Shown here: one piece after another, positions 17,823-27,270 of the stretch
Layout: every line of letters starts with the position of its first letter
Position numbering within the stretch: position 1 is the stretch's first letter
Assembly (NCBI GenBank): GCA_046957575.1
Contig: JBKUOG010000012.1
Location: 39,904-103,903 of the forward strand
Length of the DNA stretch: 64,000 bases
Origin: UMGS1370 sp046957575
Lineage (GTDB): Bacteria > Bacillota > Clostridia > Lachnospirales > Lachnospiraceae
Reading direction: 5' to 3'
Translations under genes and position numbers: made by a program
The notes under the pieces: model-generated
The model's database searches: none
What the model was told of the DNA's origin: nothing
What the model saw: only the letters and a program-made list of their open reading frames with translations

Positions 17823-18614
17823 TTACTTTTCTGCCCCTGACAGCATATCTACCCGGAAGTATCGATTAAGGAATATGTAGAGCAGTACAGATGGAATAAT
17901 TGCCATAATCAGATAAGCATAAAGCTGAGCCTGCATTTCCATTGTCATATTTCCTGAATCCTTCAAATAAGTAGTTGCTAATGTAATGGTGTATTTTTCC
18001 GTTTTTGTAGTAGTAATCAGCGGAATTAAATAATTGTTCCAGCAGTAAACAAAGCTTAGCAGACACACATTAAGAATAGATGGTATTCCCAGAGGCAGAA
18101 TAATTTTCCGGTAAATATGCATACAGGATGCCCCATCGATTACCGCTGCCTCTACCAATGCATCGGGAATTGTATCAAAATAGTTTTTCATTGTTACCAT
18201 CATATAGGGAGCATGGAGCGCCGTCATCACATAGATCATATAGCTTAATGTGTTATTTACATGAAATGTTCTCCCAAAAAATACAATCGGAACCATAATT
18301 GCTGCCGGCGGAAGAGTTAAACATGTCACTAATACATAGTATAAAAACTGTTTTCCTTTAAACTGAAACTTAGAAAATGCAAATGCTGCCAGGGAAGATA
18401 AAACAACCACTATTGCTGTAGATACAATGGAAACCAGAAGGCTGTTAAACAAAATACGAAAATAATCAATTTTAGGATGATTCATTACCGCTATATAGTT
18501 CCCAAATCCATTAATTGCAAAGGATTCTTTTAGCGCTACCCCAATGGGATAGCACCATATAATCACTGCCGGTATCAGAAGCAAGTACCTAAATATATAT
18601 CTTTTTTTAAGCAT
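17823..18614 (-). CDS. ABC sugar transporter permease (MalG type)
   Basis: 263 residues with about six transmembrane segments and the binding-protein-dependent permease EAA loop VEAAVIDGASCMHIYRKIIL near the C-terminal third. This is the MalG/UgpE class of carbohydrate uptake (CUT1) permease. It pairs with the permease gene 12 nt upstream. No ATP-binding subunit is encoded nearby. This is usual for CUT1 systems of Firmicutes, which share a common MsmX-type ATPase encoded elsewhere. Confidence 0.92.
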   Translation of the reverse strand: MLKKRYIFRYLLLIPAVIIWCYPIGVALKESFAINGFGNYIAVMNHPKIDYFRILFNSLLVSIVSTAIVVVLSSLAAFAFSKFQFKGKQFLYYVLVTCLTLPPAAIMVPIVFFGRTFHVNNTLSYMIYVMTALHAPYMMVTMKNYFDTIPDALVEAAVIDGASCMHIYRKIILPLGIPSILNVCLLSFVYCWNNYLIPLITTTKTEKYTITLATTYLKDSGNMTMEMQAQLYAYLIMAIIPSVLLYIFLNRYFRVDMLSGAEK

Positions 18615-18626
18615 TTTTCTCCCCCT

Positions 18627-19508
18627 TTACTGGTAGCGTGACTTTTCATATCCGCGATTTTGTATCACAGATAATACCAATGCAATCACCAGGATAATCA
18701 TACCGATCGCTGCTGCCTGCCCGCCGTTGTATTCATCAAATGCTTTCCTGTACAAAAACGTTGTTAAAAACTCCGTAGAACGGCCGGGACCTCCTCCTGT
18801 CAACAAAAACACAATATCAAATGTCTTTAAAGAACCAATAATTCCTAATAAAATCAGACTTGCTGTTGTACTTTTTAACATTGGCAGCGTAATAAAAAAT
18901 AACGTTTTAAAGAAACCTGCCCCATCTAGTCTGGCTGACTCATATACCTGCTCATCAATGGACATCAGTCCAGCATAATATGTCATCATGCTAAATCCCA
19001 TCCAGTTATAAATATTTACACAAATGATAGAAAACAAAGCGTACTTTGGATCTCCCAGCCATGACACTGCTAACTTTTCTAAGCCAATACTGCGCATCAG
19101 GTTATTGAGCGCCCCAATATTGGTATCTAAAATTAATCGGAAAATCGTAGTTAATACCACTGGTGCCATAATAACCGGCAGGAAAAAAATTCCTTTAAAA
19201 AAGATATTTCCGGGTATTTTCTCCTTTAAAAGCACTGCTATTAATAGTCCAGCTGCTGCCTGTATGAATACTGTTGCTGCAAAGAAAATTAATGTATTTG
19301 TAAGCGCAATCAGAAATGTGCTGTCTGTAAACGTATCAATATAATTTTGAAGTCCGATCCAGGTCCTGTCATCACTAATGCCATCCCACTCGAAAAAACT
19401 CATAACACCAGTAAAGCCCAGGCAATAATAGAGCATGACCCCGCTCACCAATAAAATGGGCAGCAGCAGTAAATATGGTGTAGCTTTGTTTCCTATCTTC
19501 ATTTTCAT
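18627..19508 (-). CDS. ABC sugar transporter permease (MalF type)
   Basis: 293 residues, six predicted transmembrane helices, and the EAA motif YESARLDGAGFFKTLFFITL. This matches MalF/UgpA-type CUT1 permeases, without the large extra periplasmic loop of enterobacterial MalF. It should form a heterodimer with the next gene product and receive sugar from the lipoprotein encoded 38 nt upstream. The substrate is inferred from the sulfatase and glycosidase neighbours to be a short sulfated oligosaccharide. Confidence 0.92.
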   Translation of the reverse strand: MKMKIGNKATPYLLLLPILLVSGVMLYYCLGFTGVMSFFEWDGISDDRTWIGLQNYIDTFTDSTFLIALTNTLIFFAATVFIQAAAGLLIAVLLKEKIPGNIFFKGIFFLPVIMAPVVLTTIFRLILDTNIGALNNLMRSIGLEKLAVSWLGDPKYALFSIICVNIYNWMGFSMMTYYAGLMSIDEQVYESARLDGAGFFKTLFFITLPMLKSTTASLILLGIIGSLKTFDIVFLLTGGGPGRSTEFLTTFLYRKAFDEYNGGQAAAIGMIILVIALVLSVIQNRGYEKSRYQ

Positions 19509-19546
19509 TCACCGCCTAAATTCTTTATCGCTTATTGCGTTACTGC

Positions 19547-20929
19547 TTATTTCAGTTTCTCATAAGTGTCCTGGACTTCCTGAAGGGCTTTTTCAATATC
19601 TTTTCCTGTTACCACATCCTGCATGGCGACACCCAGGGCATTTACAAGTTCTTTGTTGGATAATAAACGCTTCCCACCACTTTGCTCTACTGCCTTCATT
19701 CCATACTGAACAGCTTCTCTTTCCGTCTGAGAAGTGAGTTCTTCTAAATTGCTGGGAACAATATTTTTATTTGCAGAAGAAGCCCCTAACTGATTTGCTA
19801 CAATCTGCATGCCTTCTCCGTTCAGCATAAAATCAATTACCACTTTTGCAGCCTCTTTATTCTTAGAATCTTTATTAATTCCAACTGCCCAGTCTGTGCT
19901 GGCAACTGCTTTTGACTCATTAGGGCCAATCTGGGGAAGAATGAACATACCAAATTCGTCATCTTTAACTGCTCCATTGGCCTTTGGTCCATTTCCTACC
20001 AGAGAGCCGGTCTGCCATGTTCCTGTCATAAACATTGCTGCTTTTCTGTCAAAAAAATAATTAATTGATGCATCTGGATACATCTGCAGTCCAATTGCTC
20101 CATCTTGGAAAATCTTATCATCAAACATCTGTTTCCAGGCTTTCATCGTATCTACAAATACCGGATCTGTCCATGGTATCTCTCCAGCTTCTGCTTCATA
20201 AATTTTTCCAGGGCCGAACTGCTGGCTTAACGCATTAAACATATCTACACAGACATCCGTTCCCTTTGCTCCAAATACCACCGGAATTACATCGGGTTTT
20301 GCCGCTCTTAAAGTTTCAATGTCTTCTTTCCATTCTTCATATGTAGCTGGAACCCCCTCAATACCAGCTTCATCAAATAATGTCTTATTATACATAATAA
20401 ACTGAACGCCGCTGACTGTTGCAGGCAGTGCTACCTGAACTCCATCTTCTGATTTGCATTCATTTAAAGCATCCTCTAAAAAAATGTTCTCCCAGTCCGA
20501 ACCCATTATTTCTTCTGCAGCCGGCTCCATTGGCTCTAAAAATTTAGCATACTGGTTAAGCATTGCTCCAACCTGTACTCCCATAATATCCGGTCCTTCT
20601 CCAGATGCAATCGCCACCTGAAGTTTTTTCTGGTAATCTGGAAGTTCACCTCTCCAATACTCTAATTCAATTTCGGGATGAGCTTTTTCAAATGCCGGGA
20701 GCAACTCTTCCATTACTTTATCAGAGGGCTGCCAGGACCACCAAACCACTTTTTGCCGTTCACCGGTCTGAGCTTCTCCTTCTGTCTGGGATGTGTCCTT
20801 TTCCTCTGTTTGGGCTTTCGTGTCAGCCGCCTGCTGTTCTGGATTCTCTGTCTTAGTTCCAGATGAACACGCTGTTGTAAGTACCATCATTGCAGCCACT
20901 ATACCGCACATAAAACGTCTTCTTCTCAT
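19547..20929 (-). CDS. Extracellular sugar-binding lipoprotein (ABC transporter)
   Basis: 460 residues. The N-terminal signal peptide MRRRRFMCGIVAAMMVLTTA ends in a lipobox (LTTAC) with the lipidated Cys at residue 21. A low-complexity Glu/Thr/Gln-rich linker follows, then a family 1 solute-binding domain (VVWWSWQPSDKVMEELLPAFEKA and so on). It captures oligosaccharide at the cell surface for the two permeases downstream. First gene of the operon running down to GH43 at 10587. GGAGG lies 9 nt before the ATG, and that ribosome site is one arm of a 10-bp inverted repeat (see 20935-20992). Confidence 0.93.
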   Translation of the reverse strand: MRRRRFMCGIVAAMMVLTTACSSGTKTENPEQQAADTKAQTEEKDTSQTEGEAQTGERQKVVWWSWQPSDKVMEELLPAFEKAHPEIELEYWRGELPDYQKKLQVAIASGEGPDIMGVQVGAMLNQYAKFLEPMEPAAEEIMGSDWENIFLEDALNECKSEDGVQVALPATVSGVQFIMYNKTLFDEAGIEGVPATYEEWKEDIETLRAAKPDVIPVVFGAKGTDVCVDMFNALSQQFGPGKIYEAEAGEIPWTDPVFVDTMKAWKQMFDDKIFQDGAIGLQMYPDASINYFFDRKAAMFMTGTWQTGSLVGNGPKANGAVKDDEFGMFILPQIGPNESKAVASTDWAVGINKDSKNKEAAKVVIDFMLNGEGMQIVANQLGASSANKNIVPSNLEELTSQTEREAVQYGMKAVEQSGGKRLLSNKELVNALGVAMQDVVTGKDIEKALQEVQDTYEKLK

Positions 20930-20934
20930 ATCCC

Positions 20935-20992
20935 ATAACCTCCGCTTTCCTTTGATAAACTCTTATGATAAATTTATTATATCGGAGGTTAT
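20935..20992 (-). promoter_or_regulatory. Inverted repeat over the -10 and ribosome site of the transporter operon
   Basis: Perfect 10-bp arms: ATAACCTCCG at 20935-20944 and CGGAGGTTAT at 20983-20992 on the plus strand. On the minus strand TATAAT (20976-20981) lies just inside the upstream arm, and the downstream arm contains the GGAGG ribosome site. It may be a regulator site, or a ribosome-site-sequestering hairpin if transcription starts further upstream. No good -35 was found for this TATAAT. Confidence 0.45.
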
Positions 20993-21047
20993 CTGCCTGT
21001 TCTACTTCAATAATTTCATATTTACTATAATATTTTAACTAATTCGC

Positions 21048-21090
21048 AAAAACAGCCTGCACCTTAGCATACTGCCGCGGTACAGGCTGT
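21048..21090 (-). terminator. Terminator of the sulfatase 3-symporter-glucuronidase operon
   Basis: ACAGCCTG (21052-21059) pairs with CAGGCTGT (21083-21090), and on the minus strand TTTTT (21048-21052) follows. It separates the glucuronidase operon from the transporter operon downstream. Confidence 0.75.
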
Positions 21091-21103
21091 CCTGTTGTTT
21101 CTC

Positions 21104-22924
21104 CTATTCCTTATAATTTTCCGATAATCCCATCCAGCGCTGACGGAAATAAAATGCCGAATCTTTCGGCTGACGCTGTCGGGTAAAAATTCCCTTTTTA
21201 TTTCCGTTTACACGCATGATTCCTTCTGTAGTCTGAAAATCAGCAAAGTTCCAAACTAATTCTCCTTTTATAAAATCATATGTGTCAAATACTCTGTGGT
21301 TCATTTCTAAATATTCGTTTTGATATTCCTGACTCCACATAACACTGGGAAGTTTGTGCTCATCTGGCATGGTATCTGCGCCATATTCTGTAAATATCAT
21401 TGGACGCCCATTTAATACCTCTTTCCAGTTATCCAATTCTCTGCGCAACGCCTGTTCAGCGTCTGCCATACTATATCCCCCCATTACATACCAGCCATAA
21501 TAACGGTTTAAGCTAATAAAATCCGCAAATTCCTGACCTCTGCTATTATCTGGCAAACTTGTCATCAAAATCGCATAGGTTCTGGGGCGTTTCTGAATAT
21601 CTAGTTCATGCACCAAATCAAATAATGGTTTGAAGTATTCTTCAGTTCCTTTACTCGTACATTGTGGTTCATTTAAAATACTCCACGCAATCACAGAAGC
21701 ATGATTTTTATCACGAATTATCATATCATGCAATGCCTGTTTGTGATTTTCTAACAGTCTAGGCGTTGTATCTTTTTCAAAATAGCCCTGCTGATTTTGT
21801 GTCCCCTGATTAGCGCTTAAAAAATTCGTGATACTTTCCATAAAGCCCACTGCGGGCACCTCATCAATAATCAAAAATCCTTCCTCATCTGCCATCTGAT
21901 ACAATTCTTCTGCATACGGGTAATGACTGGTACGAAAACAATTAGCACCAATCCACTTCATGCATTCATAATCCCGTTTAACCGTAACAAGGTCAAGTCC
22001 TCTGCCTCTCAAATCTGCGTCTTCATGTTTGCCAAAACCTTTTAAATAAACAGATTTTCCATTAAGAAGAAACTTTCCTTCCTTGATTTCAAAAACTCTC
22101 ACGCCAATTTTTTCAAAATATTCATCCAGTACGGTTTCATTATCCATGATGCGAATTACAAAATGATACAGATATGACTTGTGAACATCCCATAAATGTA
22201 CATTTTCAATGTGCAGATTACCCTTTTTTCCTACACTTTCTGCGACTTTTATTCCTTCCTTATCATATACTTCTACTATGCAGTTATGGCTCTCATTTGT
22301 TTCTATTGTATACTCCACATCTGCATCTCGACCATTTAAGTGATGATTCACTGTAAAATCTATAATCTGTTCTTTCGGCAGACAAAGTAGTTTTACAGGT
22401 CTCTGCAGACCTGAATAATTGTAAAAATCAAAATATGGTACCGCCATTTTCTTTCCATTCGACAGCGTTGTTACGGTTCCTGCCGGAAGCATGGCTTCAT
22501 TCAATTCATTGTTTACCAGAACCGTAAGTTTATTATACTGATTATAGTTTACCAGAGCTGCTATTTCTGCATTAAAAGGAAGGAATCCGCCCTCATGGTA
22601 TGCTGCTTCCACGCCATTTACAAACACACGCGCCCGATGGGTTGCAGATCCAAACCGAATAGTTACATCTTGTCCTTCCCATTCTCCTGGTACAAAAAAG
22701 TCTGTTTCATACCAAAAATCACCGCAATATTCTCTGCTGTCTTTATCAGTAAATAAATCACAGAAAGAAGATGGTACCGGCATTAAAACCGGCGACGGCA
22801 AGCCATTTGTCCACCCAGATGCACTTCCTACACTTTCCGGATCAAATTGAAACTTCCACATACCGTCTAATGAAACAGTACGCCTAGAACTTGTAGAAAC
22901 TGGATACAGTAATGAATTTTTCAT
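21104..22924 (-). CDS. uidA: Beta-glucuronidase, glycoside hydrolase family 2
   Basis: 606 residues, the size of E. coli GUS. A sugar-binding domain (1-180), an immunoglobulin-like domain (about 180-275) and a TIM barrel (from about 276) are present. The catalytic acid is Glu in SILNEPQ and the nucleophile is Glu in IFTEYGADT. The glucuronate-specific N-x-K motif is present in NGNKKGIFTRQRQPK, which distinguishes GUS from other GH2 enzymes. An insertion after VPAVGF, about 30 residues before the barrel resumes, corresponds to the loop-1 region of gut GUS enzymes that act on small glucuronides. There is no signal peptide. The ATG follows GGAGGTAAAACCCT. Last gene of the LacI-controlled operon. 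Confidence 0.92.
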   Translation of the reverse strand: MKNSLLYPVSTSSRRTVSLDGMWKFQFDPESVGSASGWTNGLPSPVLMPVPSSFCDLFTDKDSREYCGDFWYETDFFVPGEWEGQDVTIRFGSATHRARVFVNGVEAAYHEGGFLPFNAEIAALVNYNQYNKLTVLVNNELNEAMLPAGTVTTLSNGKKMAVPYFDFYNYSGLQRPVKLLCLPKEQIIDFTVNHHLNGRDADVEYTIETNESHNCIVEVYDKEGIKVAESVGKKGNLHIENVHLWDVHKSYLYHFVIRIMDNETVLDEYFEKIGVRVFEIKEGKFLLNGKSVYLKGFGKHEDADLRGRGLDLVTVKRDYECMKWIGANCFRTSHYPYAEELYQMADEEGFLIIDEVPAVGFMESITNFLSANQGTQNQQGYFEKDTTPRLLENHKQALHDMIIRDKNHASVIAWSILNEPQCTSKGTEEYFKPLFDLVHELDIQKRPRTYAILMTSLPDNSRGQEFADFISLNRYYGWYVMGGYSMADAEQALRRELDNWKEVLNGRPMIFTEYGADTMPDEHKLPSVMWSQEYQNEYLEMNHRVFDTYDFIKGELVWNFADFQTTEGIMRVNGNKKGIFTRQRQPKDSAFYFRQRWMGLSENYKE

Positions 22925-22943
22925 AGGGTTTTACCTCCAAGTA

Positions 22944-24362
22944 TTACTTTGTTTCTTTTGCTTTTCTCTCTGCCAAAACACTCTGGATTTCTGCCATTTT
23001 CTCTTTTGTAAGCGGATAAAATTTCATAGAAATCAATGTTGCCACCTGTCCTAAAAACAGCGGTACTGTGGACATAATCATAATAGTCCAGTAGAATTTA
23101 TCACTAATCCAGGTATTAGTAGCCAACTGCTGACTGCCTACACCTGCTATTACCATTGCCGCTCCTGCTATTGTGGTGCTGAAAGCTGACACAATTTTAT
23201 CTACAAATGTGAAAATGGTTCCCACAATCCCTGGTATAAATTTTCCAGAACGATATGTTTCATAGTCAGCACAATCAGCAATTAGTGGGTTCATTAAACC
23301 TGTAATCGTCTGGGTAAGCAGATTCTTTAATGCCATTAATCCCAAAAACAGCCACATTGTCTCTGGTCTTGCTCCTACTGCAAGCATTAAAGCAAGTACA
23401 ACCATACTGACTGCCGTATAGCAAACCAGAGGTTTTTTCTGACCCCATTTTCGGGCAAAGTTTACTAATACTACTCCTAACAAAATATTAGGAATCATTG
23501 TTACAGAGCTAAAAATTCCGCTCAGTTCATTGTTGAGCAGCAAATTGGAAAAAATGTATACAGTAAATGTGTTCTGAATCATCGTCCCCAACTTATCTGT
23601 AGAAGCAGCCACCACTAACATCTGCAAAGCGCGATTGTTTTTAAGAACATTCCACATGTCTTTAAATCCCACCTGCTGTTTTCCAATGTTTCCAAAGTTT
23701 TCATGTACATCACATCTGCGCAGTCCGATAACAGACAGTATGGTAGCAACTCCCATCATTGCAATATAAACCCAGACAATATCTTTCCATAATTGAGGAT
23801 CAATCATCTGTTTCTCATATCGCGGCGCCATGATAGTACTCATAAGCAAGGGAAGAAGCGCATTCATTACCCCATTTGTAATCATCTGATATTGTGCAAA
23901 CAATGGCCTTTGTTTTGGATCCTTGGTTAAAATTGCCTGTGCTGCTCGTGTGGATGTCGTCTGAAATGTATAACCAATGATATAAATAGCATATAAAATA
24001 ATTGTCCAAGTATACTTTACTCCTGAACTCCAGTTGGTCGGCGTATTAAAAATCAAAAGCATAGGAATTGCCATTATAAAATATCCTGCAACAATAAACG
24101 GCCGGAATTTACCAAAACGTCCATCGGTTTTATCAATCAAAATACCGATAATTGGATCTGTAACACCATCCCAGATACGCATCACTGTAGCAACTACCCC
24201 TACTACAGAAGCCAATAATCCTAATACATTCTGCGTAAAAAACATATAATAGCTCATTAACATCAGTGCTCCATTGCTGGATACTGTGTTAAACGTAAAC
24301 AAAAAAATCTCCCAGTTTTTTGTTTTATGAGGTTCCTGTGTTGTTTGCGTCATTGCTTTCAT
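22944..24362 (-). CDS. GPH-family (MelB/UidB-like) sugar:cation symporter
   Basis: 472 residues from the ATG at 24360-24362, chosen because AAGGGGGAG precedes it and it begins 16 nt after the sulfatase stop; the frame is open further upstream. It has about 12 transmembrane segments. Signatures of the glycoside-pentoside-hexuronide:cation symporter family include the N-terminal RIWDGVTDPIIGILIDKTDG motif and the central QYQMITNGVMNALLPLL region. Between a sulfatase and a glucuronidase it most likely imports a glucuronide, as UidB does in E. coli. Whether the imported molecule still carries sulfate is unknown. Confidence 0.9.
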   Translation of the reverse strand: MKAMTQTTQEPHKTKNWEIFLFTFNTVSSNGALMLMSYYMFFTQNVLGLLASVVGVVATVMRIWDGVTDPIIGILIDKTDGRFGKFRPFIVAGYFIMAIPMLLIFNTPTNWSSGVKYTWTIILYAIYIIGYTFQTTSTRAAQAILTKDPKQRPLFAQYQMITNGVMNALLPLLMSTIMAPRYEKQMIDPQLWKDIVWVYIAMMGVATILSVIGLRRCDVHENFGNIGKQQVGFKDMWNVLKNNRALQMLVVAASTDKLGTMIQNTFTVYIFSNLLLNNELSGIFSSVTMIPNILLGVVLVNFARKWGQKKPLVCYTAVSMVVLALMLAVGARPETMWLFLGLMALKNLLTQTITGLMNPLIADCADYETYRSGKFIPGIVGTIFTFVDKIVSAFSTTIAGAAMVIAGVGSQQLATNTWISDKFYWTIMIMSTVPLFLGQVATLISMKFYPLTKEKMAEIQSVLAERKAKETK

Positions 24363-24378
24363 CTGTGTAACTCCCCCT

Positions 24379-26124
24379 TCAAAGTAAAAATGTTCGCAGC
24401 ATATTTTCAATTACTGCGCTGTATGCATCTGGCAAAAATCTCCGGATAAAGCAGAATACTACTTCTTCGTCAGCTGGTCGGTCTTTTGGCAGCATCCTAT
24501 CTATTTCTCTCACTATCCTTTCCTGCTGCTCCTGTTTTTGCATCGACAGAAAAATATTCAGCACTTTACGCCCTTTAACGGTAAGTTTTGATGTAACACC
24601 TGATGTAAAATCGATCTCACAGTTCTTCTCACACATATTCTCTATAATAGGGCCTTCCTTAGGTATGCCAATCCGTTCATATTGCTCTTCTGGCGCTTCA
24701 TTCTCCAGCATCATATTTCGCATAGAAGATAAAAGCCGTAATTCTACCTCTTTATTACGAATCGGCCTAGCCTGCTCCGGATCCTCTTTTAAATCGTATA
24801 ATACATTCCCCGTCCAATAAGAACCAGAAATATTGCTGCCAGAAGGAATTTTCATAACCCTTGCCCCTTGCGTAAAATCAAACTGCGCCAGTTCTGTCTC
24901 TTTTAGTTCATCTGGAGAAAACTGACAATTCATATGATTAGCAATCAGGGTATATTCATACAATGGTCCGTTTTTTGCATCCACAGGTGCACGCATATAC
25001 GTATATCTGCCATCTGTAATATTAATATGACTGCCGAATAGACCAAACAAAGCTGTATCTCTTATTTTTTCATCTGACTTAATAATCGGCACCAAGCTAC
25101 GTCCATTTGAGTATCTGGGGACTTCTGCTCCAAAATATTCGGCCAAAGTCGGCACAATATCTATCGTCTGTGCCAAAGCTCTGCGGCGCTGGTTTTTCAT
25201 ATCGGGATAACGAGGATCATAAATGAAAAATGGAAGATGGATCAATTCTTCATACCACGGCATGGTATTTTTTCCCATCATTTTATGCTCTCCTAGTAAG
25301 AACCCATGATCAGTATTGACAATTAACATGGTATCCTTCCACAAATCCAGTTCATCAAACTTATCCAATAAGGTTCCCAAATAATGATCGCACATACTTA
25401 ATAATGCCGCATACTCTTTACGTACATGATCCGTTGCTTCTTCTCCATAACCATTATACCCATAATCAGGCCAGTCCAGATTTTTTCCACTATAGTCATC
25501 CTCATAAAGTTCTTTGTATGACTGCTGTGTAAAAAACGGCTCATGGGGATCAAACGCTTCTATCTGTAAAAACCAATTATCTGCCTCCTTATTTCTGTCA
25601 ATAAAATCCAACCCTCTGGCAAAGGTTCTCGCCTGCGGCATCTTCTCTTCACTATCTAAAAATGCTCTGTTAATCCAATCATGTCTCCAGTTTTCTCCGG
25701 CTTTTCTTCGTGACAAGGTCTCTGGAAAATATGGCCGTTCTACTTGTCCTATCCATGGATCACCCTGCTGTCCGCGAATCATTTCATGGCTGTCAAACTT
25801 TGTTAAATACCCTGAACCTCCATCTTCCCAATAATGGAAATGATCGGTCACAATATGCGTATATATTCCTACTTTTTTCATATTTGTAATAACTGATTCA
25901 TCAAATGGCTCCATTGGCGTCCAAAATCTGTGCAGGAAATTATAACGTCCTGTATGTAATTCTCTTCTGGCAGGCATGCAAGGCATACTTCCTCCGTAAA
26001 AACAATTGAACGTTAGCGTTCTTTCTCCAAGTCGGGAAAAATTCGGCATTTTCGTCCATTCACACCCATAGTTTGGTATAAATTTCCGGTTTAATGAATC
26101 AAACATCAGCATAACTGCTTTCAC
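24379..26124 (-). CDS. Type I sulfatase 3 (CxPAR variant)
   Basis: 581 residues, longer than the other two. The formylglycine motif is CMPARRELHTGR, with Cys49 in C-x-P-A-R: Ala replaces the usual Ser, which still fits the minimal C-x-P-x-R rule. VMLMFDSLNRKF near the N-terminus and VNTDHGFLLGEHKMMGKN supply metal ligands. The C-terminal 170 residues are an extension not seen in sulfatases 1 and 2. The start is a GTG at 26122-26124 with AGGAGG 8 nt upstream. First gene of the LacI-controlled operon (sulfatase, symporter, glucuronidase), with a 26-bp palindromic operator about 50 bp upstream. Cytoplasmic. Confidence 0.88.
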   Translation of the reverse strand: MKAVMLMFDSLNRKFIPNYGCEWTKMPNFSRLGERTLTFNCFYGGSMPCMPARRELHTGRYNFLHRFWTPMEPFDESVITNMKKVGIYTHIVTDHFHYWEDGGSGYLTKFDSHEMIRGQQGDPWIGQVERPYFPETLSRRKAGENWRHDWINRAFLDSEEKMPQARTFARGLDFIDRNKEADNWFLQIEAFDPHEPFFTQQSYKELYEDDYSGKNLDWPDYGYNGYGEEATDHVRKEYAALLSMCDHYLGTLLDKFDELDLWKDTMLIVNTDHGFLLGEHKMMGKNTMPWYEELIHLPFFIYDPRYPDMKNQRRRALAQTIDIVPTLAEYFGAEVPRYSNGRSLVPIIKSDEKIRDTALFGLFGSHINITDGRYTYMRAPVDAKNGPLYEYTLIANHMNCQFSPDELKETELAQFDFTQGARVMKIPSGSNISGSYWTGNVLYDLKEDPEQARPIRNKEVELRLLSSMRNMMLENEAPEEQYERIGIPKEGPIIENMCEKNCEIDFTSGVTSKLTVKGRKVLNIFLSMQKQEQQERIVREIDRMLPKDRPADEEVVFCFIRRFLPDAYSAVIENMLRTFLL

Positions 26125-26174
26125 AATACATTCCTCCTAATCTTTATTTTTAGTTCTATTGCAACTGTAATTTT

Positions 26175-26200
26175 CAAAAATGGGAACGTTCCCATTTTTG
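26175..26200. promoter_or_regulatory. LacI-type operator upstream of the glucuronide operon
   Basis: A perfect 26-bp palindrome centred on CG with core TGGGAACGTTCCCA (26181-26194) and A5/T5 wings. The same core with one change recurs at 27271-27284 before the adjacent LacI-family gene. This is the expected site class for that repressor and should control the operon starting at 26124. Confidence 0.85.
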
Positions 26201-26202
26201 TT

Positions 26203-26238
26203 CCAAATATTTCCCAAAACCTGATAGATTTTGGGAAA
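26203..26238 (-). terminator. Terminator of the LacI-family gene
   Basis: TTTCCCAAAA (26210-26219) pairs perfectly with TTTTGGGAAA (26229-26238) over a 9-nt loop. On the minus strand TATTTGG follows. It insulates the repressor transcript from the glucuronide operon. Confidence 0.7.
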
Positions 26239-26247
26239 CTTGCTTTA

Positions 26248-27258
26248 TCATTTCTGCAAATCAACCACCGAATTTCGTTCCCGAAATTCAAAATGTAGCT
26301 TTTTATCCAGATATTTCAGTGAAGAGTCATTCATAATCTTTAATAACATTTTTGCAGCCTGAATGCCATACTCCCGATCCGGAAGTACCACTGCTGTGTA
26401 TTCCAACCCCTGGGCGCAGGCATCCGATTCTCGTTCAATGGATACGATTGAAAAATCTCTGCCTAATCTCAAACCGCATTTTGCAAAATAATTGTCAATG
26501 CAGGAAGCCTGGTAAATACTTTCTGTAAAGAAGGCTGTATATCCTTGCTCTGTTACTTTTTTATAAAGAGTTCTCAAGTATCCCTGTTCCAACTGATTCT
26601 GCCCCACTGTCAAAAAAACATTTTTATCTGGTTCTATCTTAAACGTTCTGCAGGCATCTATATACGCATCATATCTGCGCTGTCTTCCTCTCTGTCCGCT
26701 CCAGGCATCAAACAGCGTAATAATCTGTCTGTGCCCCCGCTCCATCAAATACGTATACAATACTTTTGAATAATCATAATTGCCCAGATAAATCCGACAG
26801 CCTTTATCTGTCTCAATTCTTTCTCCTGTATAAACGATCTCCCTGTGTGACTTTATTCCTTCTCGCATAGCCTCATCTTCCTCATTGCTCAAAAAGATAA
26901 GACCATCTACCATATGCTGTTCTAAAAATAAAAACGGAGTTGTCTCATGATATGGCTGCTGAGCCTTATTAATCAGCATTACCGAATACCCATACTGATA
27001 CAGAGTATCTATCATAGCTGCTAAACGAATATTATAAGAGAGATTGGTCATAGCCGAACCCATTATAATCCCTACTACATAACTGTTCATCCCCCGCAGC
27101 GTACGTGCAGAGATATTCGGCTGATAACCTGTCTGTTCTAACGCATTCATTACTGCTGCTCTTGCCTTTTCACTAACACTGGCATTATTTAATACACGTG
27201 ATACTGTACTTTTAGAAACCCCAGCAATTTTAGCAACATCAACTATGGAATAATTCAT
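26248..27258 (-). CDS. LacI-family transcriptional regulator
   Basis: 336 residues from the ATG at 27256-27258, which has AAAGGTG upstream and puts the helix-turn-helix directly at the N-terminus (SIVDVAKIAGVSKSTVSRVL). The frame is open to 27303, but that longer start would fall inside the promoter. The C-terminal periplasmic-binding-like ligand domain covers about 60-330. It should repress the sulfatase-symporter-glucuronidase operon and itself, through the palindromes at 26175 and 27271. The inducer is probably a glucuronide or released uronate; that is inference. Confidence 0.92.
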   Translation of the reverse strand: MNYSIVDVAKIAGVSKSTVSRVLNNASVSEKARAAVMNALEQTGYQPNISARTLRGMNSYVVGIIMGSAMTNLSYNIRLAAMIDTLYQYGYSVMLINKAQQPYHETTPFLFLEQHMVDGLIFLSNEEDEAMREGIKSHREIVYTGERIETDKGCRIYLGNYDYSKVLYTYLMERGHRQIITLFDAWSGQRGRQRRYDAYIDACRTFKIEPDKNVFLTVGQNQLEQGYLRTLYKKVTEQGYTAFFTESIYQASCIDNYFAKCGLRLGRDFSIVSIERESDACAQGLEYTAVVLPDREYGIQAAKMLLKIMNDSSLKYLDKKLHFEFRERNSVVDLQK

Positions 27259-27270
27259 CACAATCACCTT

